Below, piece by piece: positions 15,993 to 22,728 of a DNA stretch of 43,546 nucleotides. The position numbers and the translations under genes are program-made. This stretch comes from Lachnospiraceae bacterium UBA6998 (GTDB lineage: Bacteria > Bacillota > Clostridia > Lachnospirales > Lachnospiraceae). The notes beneath the pieces were generated by a model. That model had not been told where the DNA came from. It searched no databases and saw only the letters and a list, made by a program, of their open reading frames with translations. The DNA is taken from NCBI GenBank assembly GCA_002448395.1, contig DJXS01000073.1:1-43546 (forward strand). The letters run 5' to 3'. How positions within the stretch are numbered: position 1 is the first letter of the stretch; each line of letters begins with the position of its first letter.

Positions 15993-17726
15993 TTACTTTA
16001 CAGCCGCCCCGGTGTGCTCCACATAGATCTGCTGAACAGCCGGAATGCTGCCCATACCCGCAATCTGTGTGTCGACCTTCTCGAAACCGGCCGCTTTGAA
16101 CATGCTCAGCCAGGAATCCTCTTCTTCACCTGCCATGTCGTTGTTGGCGTGATCGCCTGCCACGACCATAAGAGGTCTGAGAACAACCTTGGTGTAGCCG
16201 GCTGCCTTCACTTTTTCGATAACTGCTTCGCAGGAAGTGTCTTCCGGCTCTCCCTCAACGGTTCCGATGAAGACGTTTTCATAGCCAAGCTGTTCCATCT
16301 GCGTCTGCATCTGGTCGTATGTGACCTTTGCCATGTGAGATGTTCCGTGACCCAGGAATACAAACGCAGTGCCGTCTTCCTTAGCCGCATCGAGGCTGTC
16401 ATATCCTGCCTCAGCGACTGCCGCCTCTGTGACAGCCTTCGCGACTGCTTCCTTGTCAGTATTGACATCTGCTGCGTCCGCTCCGACTTCTCCCAAAAGG
16501 GGCTCCGCGATCTTCACGGACTCAAACATGCTGCTGAAATCTTCCACTGCTTTGGCAAGTTCGTCGTACTCCGCGCCATGCATCAGATGCGTGGGCTGGA
16601 TGACCAGCTGCTTCACGCCATTGGCCGCAGCGCGCTCTAATGCCTGTTCTACGTTGTCTATTTTTTCGCCATCTCTGGCCAGCACGTGGTTAAGGATGAT
16701 CTGAGCGGTAAAGGCTCTTCTCACCGACCAGTCAGGATATGCTTCCTGCAGTGCCTTCTCGATTCCGCCGATATCCGCTGCGCGGCTGTTATTGAAGGAT
16801 GTTCCGAAGCTCACGACAAGCAGTTCCTTCTCGCCGATGTCGTTGCCGTTAAGGGGATCGTCCTCAGATGCATCCCCCGTATCTGCGCCAAAATAGTCCG
16901 GATCCGCGAATTCACCCTCAACAAGCGCTTTCTGGTCGTCTGTCAGGGCATCCCAGGCTTCCTTGGCATCCGCACACATCTGGTCAGTCTCTTCTGTCCA
17001 CGACTGCACATAGATCGCATCGATCTTATCAGCGACTGCTTTTGCCGCCGCAAGGTCCTCCTCGCTTGCAGGTTTTGCTTCTGCTCCCGAATCAGCTCCG
17101 TCCTCTGCCTTCTTACCATCTGCAGCAGGTTCCCCGGACGCGGTCTCCGGAGAATCTCCCGGAATCACCTCATCGAGAGAGACCGGATTCGATACGATAA
17201 CCTTGTGGTCATACCATTTCCCTTTGGTCCCGACCAGCGCTACATCAAATTCCTTATCCAGATACGGCACGGGAATGTCAAAAGTGTTCACTTCCTCTCT
17301 TGTACCGTCGCTGTAAGTCACTTCTTCTGTAAGAGGCTCAATGAGCTCCGCACCTTCTTTCTGCGCGTCCTCAGCCGTACCGCAGTAAAGATTTACAATA
17401 TTCTTGGAAGGCATCACGACATGGATCGTCATCTTGCCGTCGCTCACGATGAGGATGCCCTTGCCGTCCTTGGTCTCATTTACATGAAACATCGAGCCGT
17501 CCGTATTGAATTCCGCCTGATACATACCGTCCGCAATAGGCGCGCCGTTCTCGGCTGTTGTTCCTTCCTGACCGCTCTCGCCAGTCTTTCCGGCCTCCCC
17601 TGCCTCGGTCTGCGCTGTCGCCCCGGTATCAGCCGCTGCCGGAGCTCCCGAAGAGCCGGATCCGCAGCCGGCCGCGGTCGCTGTGACCAGCATCAGTGTC
17701 ATGAGAAGTGCTATTGTCTTTTTCAT
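15993..17726 (-). CDS. cbiK: Exported lipoprotein sirohydrochlorin cobaltochelatase CbiK with N-terminal NEAT-like domain
   Basis: First gene after the B12 riboswitch, 577 residues. MKKTIALLM begins a signal peptide ending in the lipobox TAAGC (Cys21), so the protein should be lipid-anchored on the outer face. Residues about 64-182 are a beta-rich NEAT-like domain (GKGILIVSDGKMTIHVVMPS, KWYDHKVIV). Residues about 220-275 form a small helical module (AKEAWDALTDDQKALV). Residues about 300-577 are the class II chelatase CbiK with VVSFGTSFNNSR, QPTHLMHG (His380, His383) and FLGHGTSH (His460), candidate metal ligands and general base. Family role: insertion of Co2+ into sirohydrochlorin. An extracellular location is hard to reconcile with cytoplasmic synthesis. 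The ATG at 17726 has a GGAGGA site and replaces a start 13 codons upstream inside the terminator. Confidence 0.9.
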   Translation of the reverse strand: MKKTIALLMTLMLVTATAAGCGSGSSGAPAAADTGATAQTEAGEAGKTGESGQEGTTAENGAPIADGMYQAEFNTDGSMFHVNETKDGKGILIVSDGKMTIHVVMPSKNIVNLYCGTAEDAQKEGAELIEPLTEEVTYSDGTREEVNTFDIPVPYLDKEFDVALVGTKGKWYDHKVIVSNPVSLDEVIPGDSPETASGEPAADGKKAEDGADSGAEAKPASEEDLAAAKAVADKIDAIYVQSWTEETDQMCADAKEAWDALTDDQKALVEGEFADPDYFGADTGDASEDDPLNGNDIGEKELLVVSFGTSFNNSRAADIGGIEKALQEAYPDWSVRRAFTAQIILNHVLARDGEKIDNVEQALERAAANGVKQLVIQPTHLMHGAEYDELAKAVEDFSSMFESVKIAEPLLGEVGADAADVNTDKEAVAKAVTEAAVAEAGYDSLDAAKEDGTAFVFLGHGTSHMAKVTYDQMQTQMEQLGYENVFIGTVEGEPEDTSCEAVIEKVKAAGYTKVVLRPLMVVAGDHANNDMAGEEEDSWLSMFKAAGFEKVDTQIAGMGSIPAVQQIYVEHTGAAVK

Positions 17727-17744
17727 GTTGTCCTCCTTTTTTAT

Positions 17745-17773
17745 AAAAAAGAAACCCCGCCGCAAGGCGGAGT
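17745..17773 (-). terminator. Intrinsic terminator of the riboswitch expression platform
   Basis: On the minus strand CTCCGCC-TTGC-GGCGGGG is followed by TTTCTTTTTT, directly before the cbiK ribosome site. The placement between the aptamer and the first start codon fits premature termination when B12 is bound. The overlapping T/A tract may also fold with the AAAAAAGGAGG region. Confidence 0.85.
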
Positions 17774-17877
17774 ATATACCACAAGCAGACCGGTGCAGAT
17801 TCCACCGATCTCACTCTTCGTACAGCCAATGCCTCGTGGCCCGGAATCCATGTTTACCCACAGATTCCCCGTACTGC

Positions 17878-18053
17878 GGCAGGCAGGTCTCCCGACTGAT
17901 CGATCAGACGCGCCCTGCCTCCCTTCCCGGTCTCCCAGTGGTCTTAAGGCGGGCTCTCTCGAATCACGGTGACGAGATCGTGCGGGACTTGCACCCGCTT
18001 CCCTTTTCACCGGGCCAGGCGCGGCCTAATCCGCGCCTGCCCGACACCTTCCG
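17878..18053 (-). promoter_or_regulatory. Cobalamin (B12) riboswitch aptamer
   Basis: Read on the minus strand, the region contains the 5' GGTGTCGGGC helix (about 18053-18040), the conserved GTGAAAAGGGAAGC segment, GGTGCAAGTCCCGC, the B12-box core CCACTGGGAGACCGGGAAGG (17941-17922) and the closing GGGAGACCTGCC (17894-17883). These match the cobalamin riboswitch core in order and spacing. It lies in the roughly 400-bp leader between the promoter at 18072-18100 and cbiK, and ends in a terminator at 17745-17773. The 107 bp between aptamer and terminator include GGATTCCGGGCCACGAGG and probably form the switching helix. Corrinoid binding should switch the whole downstream operon off. Confidence 0.93.
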
Positions 18054-18071
18054 CATTATTTACATATACGC

Positions 18072-18100
18072 ATCCTATCACAATCCGGGCGATCAAACAA
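18072..18100 (-). promoter_or_regulatory. Candidate sigma-A promoter of the B12 operon
   Basis: On the minus strand TTGTTT (18100-18095) is separated by 17 bp from TAGGAT (18077-18072). Transcription would start about 10 bp before the riboswitch. No other good promoter is seen between here and the end of cbiA. Confidence 0.55.
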
Positions 18101-18124
18101 TGAGCACAGGGAACCGGCACGAAT

Positions 18125-18958
18125 TTACAGTTCCCACAAAAAGCCTATTGTCTCATCCATCTCCCCCAGGTCGATCCTGCACGCGCTATCCCAGATCAGA
18201 ACCGGGATCACCGACTGGAAATTGTATATCGCCGGAATTCCCAAATGCTCAAGGTCGTACTGAACCACCAGTTTCTTCTCAGGGTCCACCATCCAATACT
18301 CTCTGACTCCGGCCCCCGCATACTTGTACATCTTGAGCTGCATATCTTTCCTGCGAGTCGAAGGCGACAGTACTTCTATGACCAGATCCGGGGCTCCAAA
18401 TACCCTGCCATTCTTATATTTCGTCCTGTCGCACACAACCAATACATCCGGCTGCACAACTGTCTTATCGTCGCAGTCCAGCTGTACATCCACCGGCGAT
18501 ATAAAAGGGAAACATGGACCCTTATTTGCCATGACGAAATCCAGAAACTTCTTATGAAGAAAGCCGGCAATACTCTGGTGGATCGTCGTCGGTGCCGCCA
18601 TGTCATAGAAGACTCCGTCGATCAGCTCAACCCGCTGGTCATCCGGAAGACGAAGATAATCCTCCAGAGTATAAAGCCGGTTTTCGGTGTCGCTCGAATT
18701 GCCGTCTTCTGCACTTACGTTGTAAGCCGCAGATGTCTCACAGACCATACGATCTGATGTAACCGGATCTCCATATACCGCGCTCTTATCTTGTCCAAGC
18801 ACTCTCTCGAGCGCCTCGATCGTCTCCCTGCGCGGCGAAGAAGTGGCCCCGGCAAATACTTTCTGTACCGTGCTGAGCGGTATCCCGGAGCGTTCAGCGA
18901 TCATCTGATTAGTAAGTCCAAGTTCTCTCTTCCGCTGTCTCATCTCTTCTATAGTCAC
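18125..18958 (-). CDS. XRE-family HTH :: Uma2 (DUF820) nuclease-fold fusion protein
   Basis: 277 residues with two parts. Residues about 3-60 are a Cro/CI-type helix-turn-helix (ELGLTNQMIAERSGIPLSTV, then a recognition-helix region followed by RRETIEALERVLG). Residues about 95-265 are a Uma2/DUF820 domain of the PD-(D/E)XK fold: RVELIDGVFYDMAAPT, the QPDVLVVCD acidic site, then GAPDLVIEVLSPSTRRKD and KMYKYAGAGVREYWMVDPEKK. Uma2 proteins are abundant in cyanobacteria and some Firmicutes; a nuclease activity is proposed from the fold, and the target is unknown. The GTG start has a GGAGG site. It reads toward the B12 operon promoter, whose first bases lie 25 bp past its stop. A promoter with paired repeats precedes it, which suggests self-regulation. 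Confidence 0.87.
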   Translation of the reverse strand: MTIEEMRQRKRELGLTNQMIAERSGIPLSTVQKVFAGATSSPRRETIEALERVLGQDKSAVYGDPVTSDRMVCETSAAYNVSAEDGNSSDTENRLYTLEDYLRLPDDQRVELIDGVFYDMAAPTTIHQSIAGFLHKKFLDFVMANKGPCFPFISPVDVQLDCDDKTVVQPDVLVVCDRTKYKNGRVFGAPDLVIEVLSPSTRRKDMQLKMYKYAGAGVREYWMVDPEKKLVVQYDLEHLGIPAIYNFQSVIPVLIWDSACRIDLGEMDETIGFLWEL

Positions 18959-19000
18959 CTTGCACCTCCATGATCTGAATGATTATCTGTTGTTTCCTTT

Positions 19001-19029
19001 ATATTACCATTGTTTCCATATCGGTGCAA
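19001..19029 (-). promoter_or_regulatory. Promoter of the XRE-Uma2 gene
   Basis: On the minus strand TTGCAC (19029-19024) and TAATAT (19006-19001) are 17 bp apart, about 40 bp upstream of the GTG start. One ATATGGAAA repeat lies in the spacer (19021-19013), the other just upstream of the -35 (19043-19035). Confidence 0.7.
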
Positions 19030-19073
19030 TCTTATTTCCATATATTTCCCATTTAGGGGTGAAATGGAAATTT
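19013..19073. promoter_or_regulatory. ATATGGAAA direct repeats, candidate operator; intergenic region 18959-19265
   Basis: TTTCCATAT occurs at 19013-19021 and 19035-19043, exactly 22 bp apart (about two helical turns). A partial copy TTTCCCAT follows near 19045-19052 and an inverted ATGGAAAT at 19064-19071. They flank the -35 of the XRE-Uma2 gene, so they are good candidates for the XRE domain's own binding sites. The remainder of the 307-bp gap holds the two divergent promoters and the symporter's palindrome. Confidence 0.6.
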
Positions 19074-19113
19074 TTCTCCACGGACAGAGGTGCTGAATTA
19101 TAACAAAAAATCA

Positions 19114-19142
19114 TTGACTCATTCCCCAAACAGTGTTAAACT
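19114..19142 (+). promoter_or_regulatory. Candidate promoter of the symporter gene
   Basis: TTGACT (19114-19119), a 17-bp spacer, then TAAACT (19137-19142). The first AGTGTTAAACTT repeat (19132-19143) covers the -10. Confidence 0.55.
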
Positions 19143-19189
19143 TCAAATCGTCGGTGCATTGCACTTTAAAGTGTTAAACTTTAAAGCAC
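19132..19189 (+). promoter_or_regulatory. Repeat and palindrome cluster upstream of the symporter, candidate operator
   Basis: AGTGTTAAACTT is present at 19132-19143 and again at 19170-19181, 38 bp apart. Between them lies the perfect palindrome CACTTTAAAGTG (19162-19173), and ACTTTAAAGCAC follows at 19178-19189. The first repeat overlaps the -10, the others lie in the leader. This arrangement suggests binding of a dimeric repressor, identity unknown. Confidence 0.55.
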
Positions 19190-19265
19190 TAAATCAACCA
19201 AAGTAATCAAGACCTGCATGCACGCACCGCACGAACGAATAACCACTGCTAAGGAGGAAACTCAA

Positions 19266-20813
19266 ATGATTATCAAAGTATTGATGCTTCTGCTGTTCTT
19301 TACCATCATGGTGGGCATCGGTTTCTATTGCAGACAGACTGCAACCGATGTCAACGGATTCGTACTGGGCGGCCGCTCCGTCGGTCCCTGGCTCACGGCA
19401 TTCGCGTACGGCACCTCCTATTTCTCTGCAGTTATTTTCGTTGGATACGCAGGACAGTTCGGTTGGAAATACGGCATTGCGGCTACCTGGGTAGGCATTG
19501 GAAACGCCCTGATCGGTTCCCTGATGGCATGGAGGATCCTCGGCAGACGCACAAGGATCATGACCCAGCATTTGGACACGGCTACTATGCCTGAATTTTT
19601 CGGCAAGAGATTCGGAAGCGAAAACCTCAAGATCGCCGCTTCCATCATCACTTTCATTTTCATGATCCCCTACACCGCTTCTCTGTACAACGGTCTATCC
19701 AGACTGTTCGGAATGGCGTTCAACATTGACTACTCCATCTGCGTAGTAGTTATGGCCGTGCTCACCGGCATCTACGTCATCGTGGGCGGCTACATGGCAA
19801 CCGCCATCAACGATTTCATTCAGGGTATCATCATGTTGTTCGGTATCACCGCTGTCATCCTTGCGGTTCTTAACACCAACGGCGGACTGATCGCAGCTAT
19901 GGACGGTCTTGCGAAAGTTACCGACGAGACTGTTTCCACAACGCCCGGCGTCTTCAACTCCTTCCTTGGTCCCGATCCCTTCAACCTTCTCGGCGTCGTG
20001 ATCCTGACCTCCCTGGGAACATGGGGACTCCCCCAGATGGTGCAGAAGTTCTACGCCATCAAGAACGAGAAATCTATTGAGACAGGTACAGTTATCTCCA
20101 CATTCTTCGCCATCGTAGTGGCGGGCGGATGCTACTTCCTGGGCGGTTTCGGGCGTCTGTTCTCCGACAAGATCGACATCGCGGCAAACGGCTTTGACTC
20201 CGTCATTCCCACAATGCTCTCCGGTCTTCCGGACATCCTGATCGGCGTCGTGGTCATCCTGGTGCTCTCCGCATCCATGTCCACACTGTCCTCACTGGTT
20301 CTCACTTCCAGTTCAACCATCACGCTGGATCTGATCCGCGGACACGTTTTCAAGAAACTCGAGGAGAAGAAGCAGCTCCTGATCATGCGCTGGCTGATCG
20401 TGCTCTTCATCCTGATCTCCGTCATCATCGCGCTGATCCAGTACAAGTCCAACGTGACTTTCATCGCGCAGCTGATGGGTATTTCCTGGGGCGCTATGGC
20501 AGGCGCATTCCTCGCTCCTTTCCTGTACGGCCTGTACTGGAGGAAGACGACAACTCTCGCCTGCTGGGTGAACTTCATCTTCTCTGTCGGCTTCATGTTT
20601 GCCAACATGCTGGTCCGTTCGTCTCTTCCCAAAGTGCTGCAGTCGCCCATCAACGCAGGCGCGTTCTGCATGCTCATCGGCCTTGTGATCGTCCCGGTCA
20701 TATCCATGATCACTCCTAAGCCGGACGAAGAGCTTGTGGCAGATGCTTTCTCCAGCTACAGCAAGAAGGTCCTGGTACAGCAGACCGAGGCTCTGAGCGA
20801 CGAGGAAGAATAA
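19266..20813 (+). CDS. Sodium:solute symporter (SSS/SLC5 family)
   Basis: A 515-residue polytopic membrane protein of the LeuT-fold sodium:solute symporter family. It starts MIIKVLMLLLFF after an AAGGAGG site; a longer start 16 codons upstream would include the ribosome site and is rejected. Family marks include GFVLGGRSVGPWLTAFAYGTSYFSAV near residues 30-55, GFGWKYG-like glycine-rich turns, TATMPEFFGKRFGS, VGGYMATAINDFIQGIIM and the TSLGTWGLPQMVQKFYA segment; about thirteen hydrophobic stretches are present. The substrate cannot be read from the sequence; proline/pantothenate-type permeases are the nearest broad group. The gene is monocistronic: it has its own control region upstream and a very strong terminator downstream. 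Confidence 0.88.
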   Translation: MIIKVLMLLLFFTIMVGIGFYCRQTATDVNGFVLGGRSVGPWLTAFAYGTSYFSAVIFVGYAGQFGWKYGIAATWVGIGNALIGSLMAWRILGRRTRIMTQHLDTATMPEFFGKRFGSENLKIAASIITFIFMIPYTASLYNGLSRLFGMAFNIDYSICVVVMAVLTGIYVIVGGYMATAINDFIQGIIMLFGITAVILAVLNTNGGLIAAMDGLAKVTDETVSTTPGVFNSFLGPDPFNLLGVVILTSLGTWGLPQMVQKFYAIKNEKSIETGTVISTFFAIVVAGGCYFLGGFGRLFSDKIDIAANGFDSVIPTMLSGLPDILIGVVVILVLSASMSTLSSLVLTSSSTITLDLIRGHVFKKLEEKKQLLIMRWLIVLFILISVIIALIQYKSNVTFIAQLMGISWGAMAGAFLAPFLYGLYWRKTTTLACWVNFIFSVGFMFANMLVRSSLPKVLQSPINAGAFCMLIGLVIVPVISMITPKPDEELVADAFSSYSKKVLVQQTEALSDEEE

Positions 20814-20841
20814 TTGGTAAGGCTGGTTCTGCAGAACATAG

Positions 20842-20886
20842 AAACTGCCGCTTCCGGAAGCATTTCCGGAAGCGGCAGTTTTTTCG
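20842..20886. terminator. Bidirectional intrinsic terminator
   Basis: AACTGCCGCTTCCGGAA and TTCCGGAAGCGGCAGTT form a 17-bp perfect stem around GCAT, followed by TTTT on the plus strand and preceded by an A-run. It ends the symporter gene and can also serve the convergent BrkB-like gene. Confidence 0.92.
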
Positions 20887-20905
20887 TTATCGGGATATAA
20901 GAGCA

Positions 20906-21826
20906 TCACGCCTCTTTCTTCCCTTTCCTCCTCAGCACTCTCACCATCTGATCCCACTGCTCCCCGCAGAACTGGTTGAAGAACGCCCCGATGAGCACAA
21001 TGTAGAAGCAGCAGTACAGCCAGAAGAGCAGGATAGCAATGCCCCCAAGGCTTCCATAGAACATAGAATAAGCATTATTTCCCTCGACATAGAAAGAAAA
21101 GAGCCAGGAGAAAATGATCCATACAACCGCATCCAGCAGCGCACCGGGAATCTGGCGAAGGAAAGACCTGCTTCCGGAGGGAATAAATGTGTAGACCATC
21201 ACGAAAATGACCAGCATGAGCAGTGTGATCAGGGCCTGATCGTGCATCTCAATGGTTATGGGAGCGGTTATAAATTCAGGTAATACCTCAGTCAGATACG
21301 CGCTGACAGGGCCTACGAATACCAGAAAGAGCATCAGGGCAAACATCACCAGAAGCGCTGCCGTATACCCGATCGCAAGCAGCACCTGCACCGGATAGGG
21401 GCGGGTCTCTTCCACACCATAGACCCTGTTGAGTCCCTGCCGCAGCGCCATGGTCCCCTTCGACGCGGACCATACAAGAGTCACAACGGACAGAGAAAGC
21501 GTTCCCATGGAATATCTGTACGCTTGCGATACTACGATGGCCGCAAATCCCTGCATTGCCTCGGGCATCAGTCTGTCCAAAAATTTGATCAGGTCAACCT
21601 GGGACAGACCAAATATTGGGAGCAGCTGAAAAATGATGATCAGCAGCGGGATCATGGACATGAAAAAGAAGAACGCAATGCTCGACGCGTAGGTTCCTAC
21701 GTCCCGCGCAGTCCAGTCCTCCGCGGTCTTCCTGGCCAGATGCTTCGCCTTTTTTCTGATCCCGCCTGTCCCTGTTTGATTTTTTGGCTCTTCCGGAGCG
21801 GCGCCGCTCCCGTTGATCTCTTCCAT
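20906..21826 (-). CDS. YihY/BrkB-family integral membrane protein
   Basis: 306 residues with about six transmembrane segments, in the family once called ribonuclease BN and now YihY/virulence factor BrkB. Diagnostic segments are ARDVGTYASSIAFFFFMSMIPL near residues 40-61, VVTLVWSASKGTMALRQGLNRVYG, RQIPGALLDAVVWIIFSWLFSFYV and the C-terminal WLYCCFYIVLIGAFFNQF. The N-terminal 35 residues and the C-terminal tail are charged and likely cytoplasmic. The molecular function of the family is not settled. The ATG has a GGAAGGG site. It is transcribed leftward toward the shared terminator; the lysozyme-like gene lies 77 bp upstream. Confidence 0.88.
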   Translation of the reverse strand: MEEINGSGAAPEEPKNQTGTGGIRKKAKHLARKTAEDWTARDVGTYASSIAFFFFMSMIPLLIIIFQLLPIFGLSQVDLIKFLDRLMPEAMQGFAAIVVSQAYRYSMGTLSLSVVTLVWSASKGTMALRQGLNRVYGVEETRPYPVQVLLAIGYTAALLVMFALMLFLVFVGPVSAYLTEVLPEFITAPITIEMHDQALITLLMLVIFVMVYTFIPSGSRSFLRQIPGALLDAVVWIIFSWLFSFYVEGNNAYSMFYGSLGGIAILLFWLYCCFYIVLIGAFFNQFCGEQWDQMVRVLRRKGKKEA

Positions 21827-21903
21827 TTTTCCCTTCCCTGCTTCCGGCAGATCCCGCCGCTTAAGCTGCTGCGCATCTGCCTGCCGCTGTATTTTGACAG
21901 ATC

Positions 21904-22578
21904 TCAGGGCAGATACTGCTCCACCAGCATCACATAGTACATGTTGCCGTACAGATACATCCAGTTTCCATTGAAATCCGCGATATAGTGCGTGTAGTTC
22001 GCGGTCCTTCCACCGGACATCTCCCTGGCATATTCTACTGCCAGGTCAAAAGAGTGCTCGCCCCCGTTTTCATCGATATAGTACATGTACCCGGGGCCGT
22101 AATTATATGCCTGAATGATCGTGTTGAGATCGACGTCCAGATCCTCTGTCCTGTCCACAAGTCCCCGGAAATAGTCGCACGCCTGGGCGATGGAAGCCTC
22201 CGGTCCCAGGGAATTGGGCTCGAGACCCGCGGACTCGCTGCTCTGCATGACATCGTCCCGCTCGCCCTTGGTCTCCACTTCCATGATCGCCAGAAGCACC
22301 GGCACATACTCGTAAATGCCCTCCTCCTCGGCGTAATACTTCACCAGATCTTCATACTCCAGCACGCTGTCCGACAGGAGCTCCTCTTCGCGCTCCTGAA
22401 GCGCGCGCTCCGCTTCGAGCCGTTTTCTCTCCGCCACGGCTTCTCTCCAACGGCCGATCCCGATGATCATCAGCAATATGAGCACCGCCGCCCCTGCGGC
22501 CAATGCGATCTTCTGCAGCTTTATTTCCTGCTCGCGCTTTTTCCTCTGAATGCGCCGCTCTCTTTCTCTGTCCCTCAT
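21904..22578 (-). CDS. Membrane-anchored lysozyme-like (T4-type/CwlT-N) muramidase
   Basis: About 224 residues. A basic, coiled N terminus (RDRERERRIQRKKREQEIKL) precedes one membrane segment (AALAAGAAVLILLMIIGIG-like, residues about 27-44), then a charged coiled stretch (EAVAERKRLEAERALQEREEE). The extracytoplasmic domain belongs to the lysozyme-like family seen in conjugative-element CwlT proteins: VPVLLAIMEVETKGERDDVMQSSES contains the probable catalytic Glu, with LGPEASIAQACDYF, IIQAYNYGPGYMYYI and YGNMYYVMLVEQYL following. Expected role is peptidoglycan cleavage. No conjugation gene is nearby, so a housekeeping wall function is more likely. An upstream TTG (22587) is possible, but ATG 22578 sits better behind GGGGG. 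Confidence 0.82.
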   Translation of the reverse strand: MRDRERERRIQRKKREQEIKLQKIALAAGAAVLILLMIIGIGRWREAVAERKRLEAERALQEREEELLSDSVLEYEDLVKYYAEEEGIYEYVPVLLAIMEVETKGERDDVMQSSESAGLEPNSLGPEASIAQACDYFRGLVDRTEDLDVDLNTIIQAYNYGPGYMYYIDENGGEHSFDLAVEYAREMSGGRTANYTHYIADFNGNWMYLYGNMYYVMLVEQYLP

Positions 22579-22667
22579 CTGCTGCAAAACCCCCGCTGCA
22601 ATTGCGCCTCGCTTTTGACATAATCCTCCACTTTCATTATTGCAGAGAGGCCGGAATGGGGCAAGTT

Positions 22668-22706
22668 AAAACCCCCGGAAATCAACCGATCTTCCGGGGG
22701 TTATCT
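22668..22706 (-). terminator. Intrinsic terminator after glycogen phosphorylase
   Basis: AACCCCCGGAA (22670-22680) pairs with TTCCGGGGGTT (22692-22702). On the minus strand the hairpin is followed by TTTTAACTT, 27 bp past the glgP stop. Confidence 0.85.
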
Positions 22707-22728
22707 TTACTCTGCTGCTATTATCCGA

